The notes under the pieces are model-generated. The model searched no databases. It worked only from the letters and a program-made list of their open reading frames with translations, and had not been told where the DNA came from. A stretch of 64,000 bases of DNA from Hymenobacter lucidus (GTDB lineage Bacteria > Bacteroidota > Bacteroidia > Cytophagales > Hymenobacteraceae). Within the stretch, counting starts at the first letter, position 1, and each line of letters begins with the position of its first letter. Positions 16,298-25,161 of the stretch are shown piece after piece. Made by a program: the position numbers and the translations under genes. The DNA is taken from contig NZ_JAJADR010000007.1 in the NCBI RefSeq assembly GCF_020447265.1, positions 82,720-146,719 on the forward strand, given 5' to 3'.

Positions 16298-16684
16298 CTA
16301 TTTTACGGCGATGCACGAAATTTCTACCTGCACGTCTTTAGGCAGGCGGCTTACTTCCACGGTTTCGCGGGCCGGGGCGTAGTCGGCCTCGAAGTAGCTA
16401 CCGTAGATTTCGTTGATCAGGCCAAAGTTGCCGAGGTCTTTCACGAAGATGCTGCACTTCACCACGTCGCGCAGGGTGAGGCCGGCGGCGCCCAGCACGG
16501 CCTGCAGGTTACGCATCACCTGGTGGGTTTCGGCGGCTACGTCGCCATTGCCAACGAGCTGGCCGGTGGTAGCATCCAAGGCAACCTGGCCCGAGACGTA
16601 CACGGTGTTGCCGGCCTGAATAGCCTGGCTGTAGGGGCCGATAGGAGCAGGGGCTTCGGGTGAGTAAATGATGGTGTTGGCCAT
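16298..16684 (-). CDS. ridA: RidA family enamine/imine deaminase
   Basis: RidA proteins hydrolyse reactive 2-aminoacrylate and related imines formed by PLP enzymes. The 128-residue product matches the family along its whole length: 'PEAPAPIGPYSQAIQAGNTVYVSGQ' at the N terminus, 'NLQAVLGAAGLTLRDVVKCSIFVKDL' in the middle, and 'APARETVEVSRLPKDVQVEI' near residue 105, containing the substrate-binding Arg. The homotrimer is expected in the cytoplasm. The gene is probably monocistronic, with the DUF6056 gene upstream separated by about 108 bp. Confidence 0.95.
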   Translation of the reverse strand: MANTIIYSPEAPAPIGPYSQAIQAGNTVYVSGQVALDATTGQLVGNGDVAAETHQVMRNLQAVLGAAGLTLRDVVKCSIFVKDLGNFGLINEIYGSYFEADYAPARETVEVSRLPKDVQVEISCIAVK

Positions 16685-16792
16685 AAGAAGTAAGTTGGGA
16701 AAGGCAGGTAAGTTTTAAGGCAGAAAGCTAAGCAATAACGGTGGGCCGGTAGCTGCACGCAGCTACAGGATGGCATGAAGCGGCGGTAATCC

Positions 16793-18289
16793 TCAAGGCG
16801 CAACGACCTGCTCTGCCGACACTCGGATACTTTTTTTACCGAAAAACTCGGCGTAAGCCTGATTCGACCAATCGTCGGTAGTAGGAGTAATGTCGTAGAA
16901 AAGCAGCGTTTTCGACGGGTTGCGCAGCGGTTCTACTACCACGTCCGGAGTGTTGGCCGACTCCCAGGAGTGCAGGTATTGGTAGCGGGCCGTCAACTGC
17001 GCATCGTAGCGCGCCGCCGCGCCGCTTAGCCAGTCCTGGTAGGCTAGCATGATGTTGTTGGTATTGTCGACTTTTTCGCGGCCCCGGGCTCGGAACCGAT
17101 GCCCCACTGCAAACGCCAGTACCACCCAGCCCACAAGCAGCCAGTGAGCATAAGCCGGCACCGCGTCGGCCGGTGCAGTAGCGCGGCTCCAATAGCGCCG
17201 GGCCCAGGCGTGGGCATTCACAAACCAGCCCACCAGAAAAAATAAGTACAGCACGTTCTGGGAGCGAGGCGGCATGGATGTGCTGGTAGCATAATGCGCC
17301 AGCGAGAAGACGATAATAACCGAAACGGGTAGCAACAGAGTAATAAAGAGCGGGTTTTGCGCCAGCCGGTTCAAGGGTAGGTCCGGCACGCGGCTTAGGC
17401 GGTAGCTGAGCGGGGCCAGCAGCACGGTAATAGCCAGCAGTACCCCGTTGCCCAGCCAGTTGATCAGGCACCGGTAGGCCGACAGCGCGCCCCTGTCGAC
17501 GGCTTGCAGCACCGTGTACTGTTGCCGGTGCTCATGCATCCGGACGAAGTTGCCGGGCGCCAGAAACGCCACGGCACAGGCGGCCACTACCACCGCGCTG
17601 AGCAGCATATATTCCCAATCGATCCGGCGCTGTTGGATGCAGCGCAGCAGGGTGAAGCTGCCGAGGCCAACCAGCAGGGGCAGGGCATTGGTTTCGTTGC
17701 CGCCTACTACTACACTGGCTAGCAGCGCCGCAACACCCAGCCACTTGCGGCGAGCAGCCCCGGCCGGCATGTTGGCATGGCGCACCAAGGCACCCAGCAA
17801 CAGTAGCGTTAAGCAGGCCGGTACCATATAGTTGTAGTCACTGGTAATCCAGTAGAACCCTTCTGCCGGGCTTGGCATTTGAAACAGGAAAAGAGCCGTT
17901 AGTGCTCCTGCCGCTAGCCAGGCGTACCGCCGCTTGTACTGCTCGCCCAGCAGCACACGGAATAGCAGATAAGCCGCTACGGGCAGCAGCAGAATCATCA
18001 GCAGGCACACGAGACCGTAGCCCTCAGTGATGTAACCGTAAGCCACCGGATTCAGCAGCCCCCACAGCGCAGCAGCGGTGTAGCGGCCCGTCCAATGGTA
18101 ATACATATAAGAAATGTAGCCCCAGTGCCCGTGTTTGCTCACATCGTTGGCGGTCAGAAAATCATCGGCCGACGGGTGAGCATACCAGCATAGCGCCACG
18201 AAGGGCAGCAGGCTTAGGACGCCGGTAATTCCTATTAAAAACGAAACAGTTGACTGTGAAAAACGCGTCGGGGATAAAGCTGCTTTCAT
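16793..18289 (-). CDS. DUF6056-like polytopic membrane protein
   Basis: The 498-residue protein has about ten hydrophobic helices. The N-terminal 'PFVALCWYAHPSADDFLTAN' places an Asp-Asp pair in the first periplasmic loop, as in GT-C-fold glycosyltransferases that use polyprenyl-linked sugars. Later regions include 'HWTGRYTAAALWGLLNP' near residue 65. The C-terminal ~110 residues are soluble. The overall layout fits the DUF6056 family, and a glycosyl- or mannosyl-transferase role is an inference from the GT-C resemblance. The start ATG at 18289 follows a 100-bp gap behind glmS. Confidence 0.8.
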   Translation of the reverse strand: MKAALSPTRFSQSTVSFLIGITGVLSLLPFVALCWYAHPSADDFLTANDVSKHGHWGYISYMYYHWTGRYTAAALWGLLNPVAYGYITEGYGLVCLLMILLLPVAAYLLFRVLLGEQYKRRYAWLAAGALTALFLFQMPSPAEGFYWITSDYNYMVPACLTLLLLGALVRHANMPAGAARRKWLGVAALLASVVVGGNETNALPLLVGLGSFTLLRCIQQRRIDWEYMLLSAVVVAACAVAFLAPGNFVRMHEHRQQYTVLQAVDRGALSAYRCLINWLGNGVLLAITVLLAPLSYRLSRVPDLPLNRLAQNPLFITLLLPVSVIIVFSLAHYATSTSMPPRSQNVLYLFFLVGWFVNAHAWARRYWSRATAPADAVPAYAHWLLVGWVVLAFAVGHRFRARGREKVDNTNNIMLAYQDWLSGAAARYDAQLTARYQYLHSWESANTPDVVVEPLRNPSKTLLFYDITPTTDDWSNQAYAEFFGKKSIRVSAEQVVAP

Positions 18290-18336
18290 ACACTGAAAGA
18301 GGTAGTAATTGACCTTATATAGAATTGGAAAGGCAT

Positions 18337-18370
18337 AAAAAGAGCGCCCTTTGCGGAGGCGCTCTTTTTG
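18337..18370 (-). terminator. Terminator of glmS
   Basis: AAAAAGAGCGCC (18337-18348) pairs with GGCGCTCTTTTT (18358-18369). A/T tracts on both sides allow function in either direction. On the minus strand it lies 20 bp after the glmS stop. Confidence 0.82.
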
Positions 18371-18390
18371 TATTCAGTGATGTACAAAAC

Positions 18391-20226
18391 TTACTCTACC
18401 GTCACCGACTTAGCCAAGTTACGGGGCTGGTCGACGTTGCAGCCGCGCAGAACGGCAATGTGGTAGGAAAGCAGCTGCAGCGGAATCACCGATACCAATG
18501 GCATCAGTACTTCGCTCGTAGCGGGTACCTCGATGGTGAATTCAGCCATAGCCGGAATTACTGTGTCGCCTTCCGTTACTACGGCAATGATGCGGCCTTT
18601 GCGGGCCTTCACTTCCTGGATGTTCGATACTACTTTCTCGTACGAGCTGTCTTTGGTAGCAATAACCACCACGGGCATGTTCTCGTCGATAAGCGCAATC
18701 GGACCGTGCTTCATCTCGGCCGCCGGATAGCCTTCGGCGTGGATGTAGCTGATTTCCTTGAGCTTAAGCGCACCTTCCAGGGCTACAGGGAAGTTGTAGC
18801 CGCGGCCCAAATACAGGAAGTTAGTCGAATCCTTGAAGATTTCGGCAATGGCCTCAATCTCATTGTTTAGCAACAGCGCCTTTTCAACTTTCGATGGAAT
18901 GTTGCTCAACTCTACCATCAGTTCCCGCAGCTTAGAGTCGGTAAGAGTGCCGCGCTTGTGGCCCACAATCATGGCCAGCAGCGTCAGTACCGTAACCTGG
19001 GCCGTGAAAGCCTTGGTCGAAGCCACCCCAATTTCGGGGCCGGCGTGCGTGTAAGCACCCGCGTCGGTAGCGCGAGCAATGCTCGAGCCTACCACGTTGC
19101 AGATACCGAAGATGGTAGCGCCTTTGCTCTTGGCCAACTCAATGGCCGCCAGCGTGTCGGCCGTTTCGCCCGACTGAGAAATAGCCAGCACGATGTCGCG
19201 CTCGGTGATAATGGGGTTGCGGTAGCGGAACTCGGAGGCGTATTCCACTTCCACCGGAATGCGGGCCAGGTCCTCAATGAGGTATTCTGCTACCAAGCCG
19301 GCGTGCCACGAAGTACCGCAGGCCACGATGATGATCCGGTCGGCATTGACAAACTTCCGCTCGTAGGCCCGGATACCGCCCATGTTCAGGTGGCCGGCCT
19401 CCAGCTCCAGACGACCCCGCATGGAATCGAGGATAGAGCGGGGCTGTTCGAAGATTTCCTTGAGCATGAAATGCTCGTAGCCGCCTTTCTCAATGCTGTC
19501 CAGCTCCAACTCCAGCTTCTGGATATACGGCGTCTGCTGCACGTCTTCCTTCGAGCGGATATCGAGCTTACCGTCGCGGATAACTACGATTTCGTAGTCG
19601 TTCACATACACTACCTCGTTGGTATACTCAATGATGGGCGTAGCATCCGAAGCCAGGAAGAACTCATCTTTGCCGATACCGATTACCAGCGGGGAGCCTT
19701 TACGGGCCGCAATCAGCTGATTAGGGTCGTCTTTGCTCAGTACCACGATGGCGTAGGCTCCTACTACTTCGTGCAGGGCCAAGCGCACGGCCTCTTCCAG
19801 CGAGCAGCTGTTCTGCTTCTGGATTTCCTCAATCAGATTGACGAAGACTTCCGTGTCGGTATCGGAGTGAAAAACGTGGCCTTGCTTCTGCAAGTGGGTC
19901 TTCAGAGCCGCGTAGTTCTCGATGATGCCGTTGTGGATGATGGCAATCCGCTCGGAGGTAGAGTAGTGCGGGTGAGCATTTGAATCGTTCGGTTCGCCGT
20001 GGGTAGCCCAGCGCGTGTGGCCCATGCCAATGTGCGCGTGCGTATCCTTCTCGGCAATGAAGTTCTCAAGTTCCTGAACTTTGCCCTTCTTCTTATAAAC
20101 GTTCAGGGCTCCGTTCAGCAGGGCAACGCCTGCCGAGTCGTAGCCGCGGTACTCCAGGCGACGCAGGCCTTTTATGATAATGGGGCAAGCCTCACGGTAC
20201 CCGATGTAAGCGACGATTCCGCACAT
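18391..20226 (-). CDS. glmS: Glutamine-fructose-6-phosphate aminotransferase (isomerizing)
   Basis: GlmS makes glucosamine-6-phosphate from fructose-6-phosphate and glutamine, the first step to UDP-GlcNAc for peptidoglycan and LPS. The 611-residue protein starts MCGIVAYIGYREA, with Cys2 as the N-terminal nucleophile of the class-II glutaminase domain (about 1-240). Two SIS sugar-isomerase domains follow ('ACGTSWHAGLVAEYLIE' near 304 and 'FLYLGRGYNFPVALEGALKLKE' near 463), and the protein ends 'DQPRNLAKSVTVE', the usual C-terminal tail. No glmS ribozyme-like leader could be recognised in the short upstream gap. Confidence 0.98.
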   Translation of the reverse strand: MCGIVAYIGYREACPIIIKGLRRLEYRGYDSAGVALLNGALNVYKKKGKVQELENFIAEKDTHAHIGMGHTRWATHGEPNDSNAHPHYSTSERIAIIHNGIIENYAALKTHLQKQGHVFHSDTDTEVFVNLIEEIQKQNSCSLEEAVRLALHEVVGAYAIVVLSKDDPNQLIAARKGSPLVIGIGKDEFFLASDATPIIEYTNEVVYVNDYEIVVIRDGKLDIRSKEDVQQTPYIQKLELELDSIEKGGYEHFMLKEIFEQPRSILDSMRGRLELEAGHLNMGGIRAYERKFVNADRIIIVACGTSWHAGLVAEYLIEDLARIPVEVEYASEFRYRNPIITERDIVLAISQSGETADTLAAIELAKSKGATIFGICNVVGSSIARATDAGAYTHAGPEIGVASTKAFTAQVTVLTLLAMIVGHKRGTLTDSKLRELMVELSNIPSKVEKALLLNNEIEAIAEIFKDSTNFLYLGRGYNFPVALEGALKLKEISYIHAEGYPAAEMKHGPIALIDENMPVVVIATKDSSYEKVVSNIQEVKARKGRIIAVVTEGDTVIPAMAEFTIEVPATSEVLMPLVSVIPLQLLSYHIAVLRGCNVDQPRNLAKSVTVE

Positions 20227-20257
20227 AGTGTGTCAGAGAAAGAGATGTTGAGAGAAA

Positions 20258-20303
20258 AATCACTCCGGCCCGGCCCTTCAACAAAGGCCGTGCCGGAGTG
20301 ATT
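20258..20303 (-). terminator. Terminator of the GT5/DUF4270 operon
   Basis: AATCACTCCGGC (20258-20269) pairs with GCCGGAGTGATT (20292-20303). Read on the minus strand, the stem is followed by a TTTTT run. An inner GGCC/GGCC pair may lengthen the hairpin. Confidence 0.78.
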
Positions 20304-20323
20304 CGTATGAAATCAGCTGATCC

Positions 20324-21817
20324 TTAGCGCAACTTGGATGAGTATACGCGCAACTTAATTTTCTGGGCGTCCAGTACGCTCCGATTTAGCGACAGGCCGA
20401 ATGAGCGGCGCAGCACCGGACTGAGCATCAAAGAGGCGGCCTGCTCACCCAATTGATTAGCCAAGTAAGCCTGCAGATAGGTGGTGATAACCACGCTGTA
20501 GTATTTGTTGGTCGGGCTGAGGTTATATAGGGTCACGACGGCTTCGTTACCCTGTCCTAATTGGTTTTGCAGATTTGCCTGTACAATCCGCTCCACTGGC
20601 GAAATGTTCACGGTACGCAGTAGCACCCGATTTTGGGCGTTTAGCTCGTAGAGGAATGCCTGAGTCGGGTTGGGAAACAAGGCGCCGCCCGACGATTTTA
20701 CCGGAATAATCAATTCAGCCCGGTTGATGGCCAGTGCCGACTGGTCGCGCAACGCATCCAGCCCCGTGAAAGTCAGCTTGGCAGCCAAACCTACACCTTC
20801 CTGCATATACGCCAGGTTGTCAGTGGTGCGCACCGATTGCGTGCCATTAGCCAAGACATCGAAGGGCGCTTTCAGTGCCGTTGAAATCTGGCTGTAATAG
20901 CGTGGAGCGTTCGGGTCGCTGCTGGCGTAGGAAGTACCCAGACGAATAGTGTAGGGCTGTGGCACGTAGGGCTGCGTTCTGCCCGTTTTGGTCGAGTGGA
21001 AATAAACGAAAATCCGGTTATCGACCGAGCGGTTAATGCCTAGTACCGCGCTGCTATACCCTGCAGCAGGAGCAATGGCAAGGCCTTTAATTATTTCGTC
21101 CAGCTTAGCCTGCGTGAAAGAAGCGTCGTTCAACGCCCCAAATAAACGGGTAGCCAGCTCGGAGTTGCGCACCTGGTCTTTGTGCAGCACCAGCCGAATT
21201 GTCGGATCTGGAACGGTAACAGTAGTCGTACTATCGACGGTGCCCGGAACCTTGTTACCGTCCGCATTCTTGATCAGCTTTTTCAGCCCATTGGCCCGCT
21301 CTTCCTTCTTGGTTCGGTTGAGCGAGCTTATCAGATTGGTACCAATGGCTGAACCCAACGCCACGTCAGCGACGCCCGCGTTATAGGTTTTCTTCTCGTT
21401 GAGTGGTTCCGCCAGCGGAAGCAGGTCGAAGTGAACTGGCTGGGCCGAGCTGCCATACACCTGGTCGAAGGCCGATACGACCACCACCGAGTCGAGTTTG
21501 GCATTGGTAAACTGGTGCGGTAGTGAATCGGGGCTGGTGCGCAGGTTGTAGAGCACCTTGGCCGTAGTGGTACCCAGCACGTTGTCCGTAACCCGTCCTA
21601 CCAAAGCCCGGTCGGCATTCAGGGTTTCCACTGAGTCCTGCAGGATGGTAGCCGCTTCCACTGGGTAGTCGCGGTATTCAGTGTTGATAGGTGAAGTGCC
21701 CGGCAGCTCAACCCCCAGGTCGTTGGGGTCTTCGCAGCTGGTGGTAGCCAGCAGCAGGGCAGTGGAAACAAGGGAAACCGAAGCTATTCGGAAGGCGCTG
21801 CTAATTGGCCAGTTCAT
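20324..21817 (-). CDS. DUF4270 family lipoprotein
   Basis: The 497-residue protein carries a lipoprotein signal peptide (LLLATTSCEDP, lipid-anchored Cys near residue 28) and fits the Bacteroidota-specific DUF4270 family: 'DPNDLGVELPGTSPINTEYRD' directly after the Cys and a long beta-rich body with 'FDLLPLAEPLNEKKTYNAG' and 'AELIIPVKSSGG'. It should be attached to the outer or inner membrane on the periplasmic side. The role is unknown. The ATG at 21817 overlaps the end of the upstream GT5 gene by 17 bp, indicating translational coupling and a shared transcript from the promoter at 22661-22691. Confidence 0.9.
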   Translation of the reverse strand: MNWPISSAFRIASVSLVSTALLLATTSCEDPNDLGVELPGTSPINTEYRDYPVEAATILQDSVETLNADRALVGRVTDNVLGTTTAKVLYNLRTSPDSLPHQFTNAKLDSVVVVSAFDQVYGSSAQPVHFDLLPLAEPLNEKKTYNAGVADVALGSAIGTNLISSLNRTKKEERANGLKKLIKNADGNKVPGTVDSTTTVTVPDPTIRLVLHKDQVRNSELATRLFGALNDASFTQAKLDEIIKGLAIAPAAGYSSAVLGINRSVDNRIFVYFHSTKTGRTQPYVPQPYTIRLGTSYASSDPNAPRYYSQISTALKAPFDVLANGTQSVRTTDNLAYMQEGVGLAAKLTFTGLDALRDQSALAINRAELIIPVKSSGGALFPNPTQAFLYELNAQNRVLLRTVNISPVERIVQANLQNQLGQGNEAVVTLYNLSPTNKYYSVVITTYLQAYLANQLGEQAASLMLSPVLRRSFGLSLNRSVLDAQKIKLRVYSSKLR

Positions 21818-22613
21818 TATAAAGCGTGTAGTAAGAGGAAAGCAGTTGGTCGCCGGTACCAACCTGGCCGATCTGACGTTTCTGCGAGTACTCCGAAAAC
21901 AGGGCGTTCAGGTTGTCGCTGAAGTCCTCGTCGGATTTCACCACGGAGTCGGCATATTCCATGCCCACTTTGATGAAGCCGCCAAAGTCGGCCGTTTTGA
22001 GCGCGGCCAGCATTTCGTCATCAATGTCCAGCATTTTGGCCTTCTCGATGATGTCGCCTTCAAATTTGTGGCTGAACTCGTTGTTGTAGACCGTGAAGAC
22101 TGACTTGGCATCCTTAAAGATAGGATCCTTCTTGTAGGTGGTCTTCAGGTACATCGGAATCAAGCCGGTCATCCAGTCGTTGCAATGAACGATGTCGGGT
22201 GCCCAGCCCAGCTTTTTCACGGTTTCGAGCACGCCTTTGCAGAAAAAGATGGCGCGCTCATCGTTGTCGGCGTGGAACTTATCGTTTTTGTCGACCAGCA
22301 CCGACTTGCGGTGGAAGTAATCTTCGTTATCGATGAAGTATACTTGCAGCTTCGCATTTGGAATAGAAGCCACTTTGATGATAAGCGGCTTTTCCTCCTC
22401 ACCCACGGCGATGTTGATGCCGGACAGGCGCACTACCTCATGCAAACGGTTCTTACGCTCGTTGATAATACCAAAGCGGGGCACGAAAATGCGGATTTCC
22501 ATCCCCATCTCCTGCATTCCCTGCGGTAGCATACGCAGAAACTCCGCTACCTTGGTCGTCTGCAAAAACGGGTTAATTTCCGTGGCAGCGTAAAGTATTC
22601 TCAACTTGGACAT
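21801..22613 (-). CDS. Stand-alone GT5-type glycogen/starch synthase domain protein
   Basis: This 270-residue protein matches only the N-terminal catalytic domain (GT5) of glycogen synthase: 'ILYAATEINPFLQTTKVAEF' at the start, 'EIRIFVPRFGIIN' near 38 and 'PDIVHCNDWMTGLIPMYLK' near 139. Full-length GlgA is about 470-500 residues, and the C-terminal GT-B domain is absent. The ADP-glucose-binding KxGGL motif reads KVAEF here. Such short proteins are widespread in Bacteroidota and are often named glycogen synthase. Given the missing domain and motif, glycosyltransferase activity is doubtful and a binding or regulatory role is possible. It is the first gene of an operon with DUF4270. Confidence 0.87.
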   Translation of the reverse strand: MSKLRILYAATEINPFLQTTKVAEFLRMLPQGMQEMGMEIRIFVPRFGIINERKNRLHEVVRLSGINIAVGEEEKPLIIKVASIPNAKLQVYFIDNEDYFHRKSVLVDKNDKFHADNDERAIFFCKGVLETVKKLGWAPDIVHCNDWMTGLIPMYLKTTYKKDPIFKDAKSVFTVYNNEFSHKFEGDIIEKAKMLDIDDEMLAALKTADFGGFIKVGMEYADSVVKSDEDFSDNLNALFSEYSQKRQIGQVGTGDQLLSSYYTLYNELAN

Positions 22614-22660
22614 ATAGAGTCAGTTGGTGTGATTGGGATAGGGCAACACTTTGGGATGCA

Positions 22661-22691
22661 CAAAATTAAGCATTTTTGAGCGAATTATCAA
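22661..22691 (-). promoter_or_regulatory. Two-part promoter of the GT5/DUF4270 operon
   Basis: On the minus strand TTG (22691-22689), a 20-bp spacer and TAATTTTG (22668-22661), an exact TAnnTTTG match, lie 47 bp upstream of the ATG at 22613. Confidence 0.68.
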
Positions 22692-22733
22692 TTAAACCAG
22701 CCCCGGCACCCTGCCAACGGGCCTTTTCACCCT

Positions 22734-23591
22734 ATGGAGATACTGCAATCGGCAGCCGCGTTGCAAGCCCAGACCGAAATCTGGCGTCAAAACAAATTGC
22801 GCATCGGCTTGGTGCCTACCATGGGGGCGCTCCACGAAGGGCATCTGCAACTGGTGCGAGCCGCCGCGCAGGAGAATGATGTGGTGGTGGTCAGCGTATT
22901 CGTGAACCCCACGCAGTTTGGCAACGCCGAAGACTTCCGCCTCTACCCCCGCGTGCCCGAAGCCGATGCCGAGCTGCTGGGCCCCGCAGGCTGCACCGCG
23001 CTGTTTCTGCCCGCAGTAGAGCAGATGTACCCGCAGCCCACGGTGCTACGCTTCGACTTCGGACCCCTGGAGCGGGTGATGGAAGGGGAACACCGGCCGG
23101 GGCATTTCAACGGCGTGGCCACGGTGGTGAGCAAGCTGTTTCACTTGAGCCGGCCGCACCGGGCTTACTTCGGCCAGAAAGATTTGCAGCAAGTGGCCGT
23201 TATCCGGCAGCTCATTGCCGATTTGTCGTTTGACCTGGAACTGGTGGCGTACCCGACCATTCGGGAGGCCGACGGGCTGGCTATGTCGTCGCGCAACCGG
23301 CGGCTGGCCCCGGCCGACCGTGCCGTAGCGCCCCGGCTCTACGAAGCTCTAGCATTGGGGGCTTCGCTCGTGGAAGAGCAGATATCCACTCCCGAAGCGG
23401 TGCAGCAGGCCGTAGAGCAGTTTCTGGCCGCCGATCCGGCTATTCAGCTCGAATACTTTGCCCTGGCCGATGGCCGCACCCTGCAGCCTATCATCGGCAC
23501 CTGGACGCCGGGCAGCGTGGTAGCGTTGTGCCTGGCCGCCTACGTGGGCGGCGTACGGCTGATCGACAATGTGCTGGTGACACTGGCGTAG
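22734..23591 (+). CDS. panC: Pantothenate synthetase
   Basis: PanC condenses pantoate with beta-alanine using ATP to make pantothenate, the precursor of coenzyme A. The 285-residue product has 'VPTMGALHEGHLQLVR' (HxGH ATP motif, about residue 28), 'VSVFVNPTQFG' (about 52), 'GHFNGVATVVSKLF' (about 123) and the KMSKS-like 'MSSRNRRL' (about 183). All key segments are intact and the length is typical. The ATG at 22734 fits the family start. panD follows after 83 bp, so both genes for the last steps of pantothenate synthesis are together, with the GT5 operon divergent on the left. Confidence 0.97.
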   Translation: MEILQSAAALQAQTEIWRQNKLRIGLVPTMGALHEGHLQLVRAAAQENDVVVVSVFVNPTQFGNAEDFRLYPRVPEADAELLGPAGCTALFLPAVEQMYPQPTVLRFDFGPLERVMEGEHRPGHFNGVATVVSKLFHLSRPHRAYFGQKDLQQVAVIRQLIADLSFDLELVAYPTIREADGLAMSSRNRRLAPADRAVAPRLYEALALGASLVEEQISTPEAVQQAVEQFLAADPAIQLEYFALADGRTLQPIIGTWTPGSVVALCLAAYVGGVRLIDNVLVTLA

Positions 23592-23638
23592 CGACGCCGG
23601 GCTGATGAGCATCCATGAGGGGTTCAGCGTGATTTAGC

Positions 23639-23646
23639 TACCTTTG
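23639..23646 (+). promoter_or_regulatory. -7 box (TACCTTTG) before panD
   Basis: An exact TAnnTTTG octamer lies 28 bp before the panD ATG, in the 83-bp panC-panD gap, suggesting that panD has its own promoter. No good -33 element is present. Confidence 0.5.
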
Positions 23647-23674
23647 CAGCCTGAAAATCACCTGTTCTTTACCC

Positions 23675-24022
23675 ATGCATATCGAAGTTCTCAAGTCCAA
23701 AATTCACCGGGCCAAAGTTACCCAGGCCGAGCTGCACTACGTCGGCAGCGTCACGATTGACGAAGACCTGCTGGATGCGGCCAACATGGTGGAAAATGAG
23801 AAAGTTACCATCGTCAACGTCAATAACGGGGAGCGTTTTGAGACGTACACCATCCGGGGGGAGCGGGGCTCGGGTATGGTGTGCCTGAACGGGCCCGCCG
23901 CCCGGCGCGTGGCCGTGGGCGACATCGTTATTATTTTCTCGTATGCCCTGATTGACTTTGCCGAAGCCCGTGAGCATAAGCCCACGCTGGTGTTTCCGGA
24001 TCAACACAATCGGTTGGTATAA
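23675..24022 (+). CDS. panD: Aspartate 1-decarboxylase (pyruvoyl type)
   Basis: PanD decarboxylates aspartate to beta-alanine, the substrate of PanC next door. The 115-residue proenzyme self-cleaves between Gly24 and Ser25 (HYVGSVTID), turning Ser25 into the pyruvoyl cofactor, and the cleavage site is intact. The conserved 'KIHRAKVT' (about 9-16) and 'LNGPAARRVAVGDIVII' (about 73) are both present. Length is typical. The start is fixed by the conserved MHIEVLKSKIHRA. A flippase-like gene follows 89 bp later and begins a tighter cluster. Confidence 0.97.
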   Translation: MHIEVLKSKIHRAKVTQAELHYVGSVTIDEDLLDAANMVENEKVTIVNVNNGERFETYTIRGERGSGMVCLNGPAARRVAVGDIVIIFSYALIDFAEAREHKPTLVFPDQHNRLV

Positions 24023-24111
24023 AGCGCCGGATCAGCCAGCCGCTCTGTTGGCCAAGGAGCGGCCGGACTTGCGGAGTCCCATAGTCGGTATTTGTTGCGT
24101 GGACGGTATTC

Positions 24112-25161
24112 ATGAAAAGACTGCTTAATATTCTAAAATACGCCCTGCTCTTATCGGTTTCGGGGCTGCTGATGTGGTATGCCGTGCAGGGCCAGGACTT
24201 GAGCAGCATTGGCCGCCACATGCGGCAAGCCAACTATTCTTGGCTGATCATCACGATGACTCTCTCGTGCCTGGGCTACTTCAGCCGCGCCTACCGTTGG
24301 AAGATGCAATTGGACGCCACCAAGCACACCGCGCCTTTCTGGGACGTATACCACGCCATGATGGTGGGCTACCTGGCTAACATGGTGCTGCCGCGCATGG
24401 GCGAGGTTATCCGCTGCTCTATTCTGCAGCGCACCAGCAAAGTGCCGGTACAAGTAGCCCTGGGTACCGTCGTGACGGAGCGCGTCATCGACGTGCTGGT
24501 GCTGTTGCTACTACTAGGCAGCACTCTGCTGCTCGATTTCAACACTTTCTGGTCGTTTGTAACCGATAAAGTGCTGGGTGGCCGCTACGACGAGCTGGCC
24601 CGCAACCGTACGCCGCTGCTGGTGGCAGCCGGTATTGGGCTGCTGCTGCTGCTGGGACTAGCTTATGGGTTGTTTCGCAACCTGGAGCGGCTGCGGCAAA
24701 GCGCGCTGTTCAACAAGGTAGTCGTGTTTGCAAAAGGTTTGCTGGCGGGTGTTTTCAGCATCCTGAAGATGGAGAATAAAGGGCTTTTCCTGCTCCATAC
24801 CTTCTTCACCTGGCTCGTGTATTACCTGATGGACTACCTGGCCTTCCGGTGCTTTCCGGCTACTTATTCTCTGGATATGCGCGCAGGACTGGCCGTACTC
24901 ACCTTCGGCGCCTTCGGCATGGCAGCTCCGGTGGCCGGTGGCATCGGACCGTTTCACGTGATGGTACAAGGCATTCTGTTGGCCTACGGTATTAGTAAGG
25001 AAGCCGGTATTGCCTACGCCCTGGTTGTGCACGGCTCCCAGACGATACTGGTGGTGCTCATGGGTGGTATCAGCTTCGTGGCTAGCATGGTAAAATCGGG
25101 CAAAACGCTACGGCAACTGGCGGCCGAGCCAACTCTAGCAGTAACAACCGATGTGGAGTAA
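24112..25161 (+). CDS. Flippase-like / lysylphosphatidylglycerol-synthase-type TM protein
   Basis: The 349-residue polytopic membrane protein fits the UPF0104/AglD-like family related to the flippase domain of MprF. Seven to eight helices are visible, with the family motif 'LANMVLPRMGEVIRCSIL' near residue 90 (small-residue helix followed by R-GE-R), 'VTERVIDVLVLLLLL' near 120, and 'GIGPFHVMVQGILLAYGI' near 279. Members move or hold lipid-linked substrates, but the substrate here is unknown. Its end overlaps the heptose adenylyltransferase gene by 11 bp. That coupling makes a link to LPS or lipid-linked sugar metabolism attractive, but unproven. Confidence 0.87.
   Translation: MKRLLNILKYALLLSVSGLLMWYAVQGQDLSSIGRHMRQANYSWLIITMTLSCLGYFSRAYRWKMQLDATKHTAPFWDVYHAMMVGYLANMVLPRMGEVIRCSILQRTSKVPVQVALGTVVTERVIDVLVLLLLLGSTLLLDFNTFWSFVTDKVLGGRYDELARNRTPLLVAAGIGLLLLLGLAYGLFRNLERLRQSALFNKVVVFAKGLLAGVFSILKMENKGLFLLHTFFTWLVYYLMDYLAFRCFPATYSLDMRAGLAVLTFGAFGMAAPVAGGIGPFHVMVQGILLAYGISKEAGIAYALVVHGSQTILVVLMGGISFVASMVKSGKTLRQLAAEPTLAVTTDVE

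Noticed and set aside
18958..19983. 341-codon frame antisense to glmS
   Set aside because: It overlaps a complete glmS with conserved domains and is not supported by any protein feature of its own.
18391..20226. glmS ribozyme upstream of glmS
   Set aside because: The gap upstream (20227-20257 before the neighbouring terminator) is too short and shows no ribozyme-like pattern.
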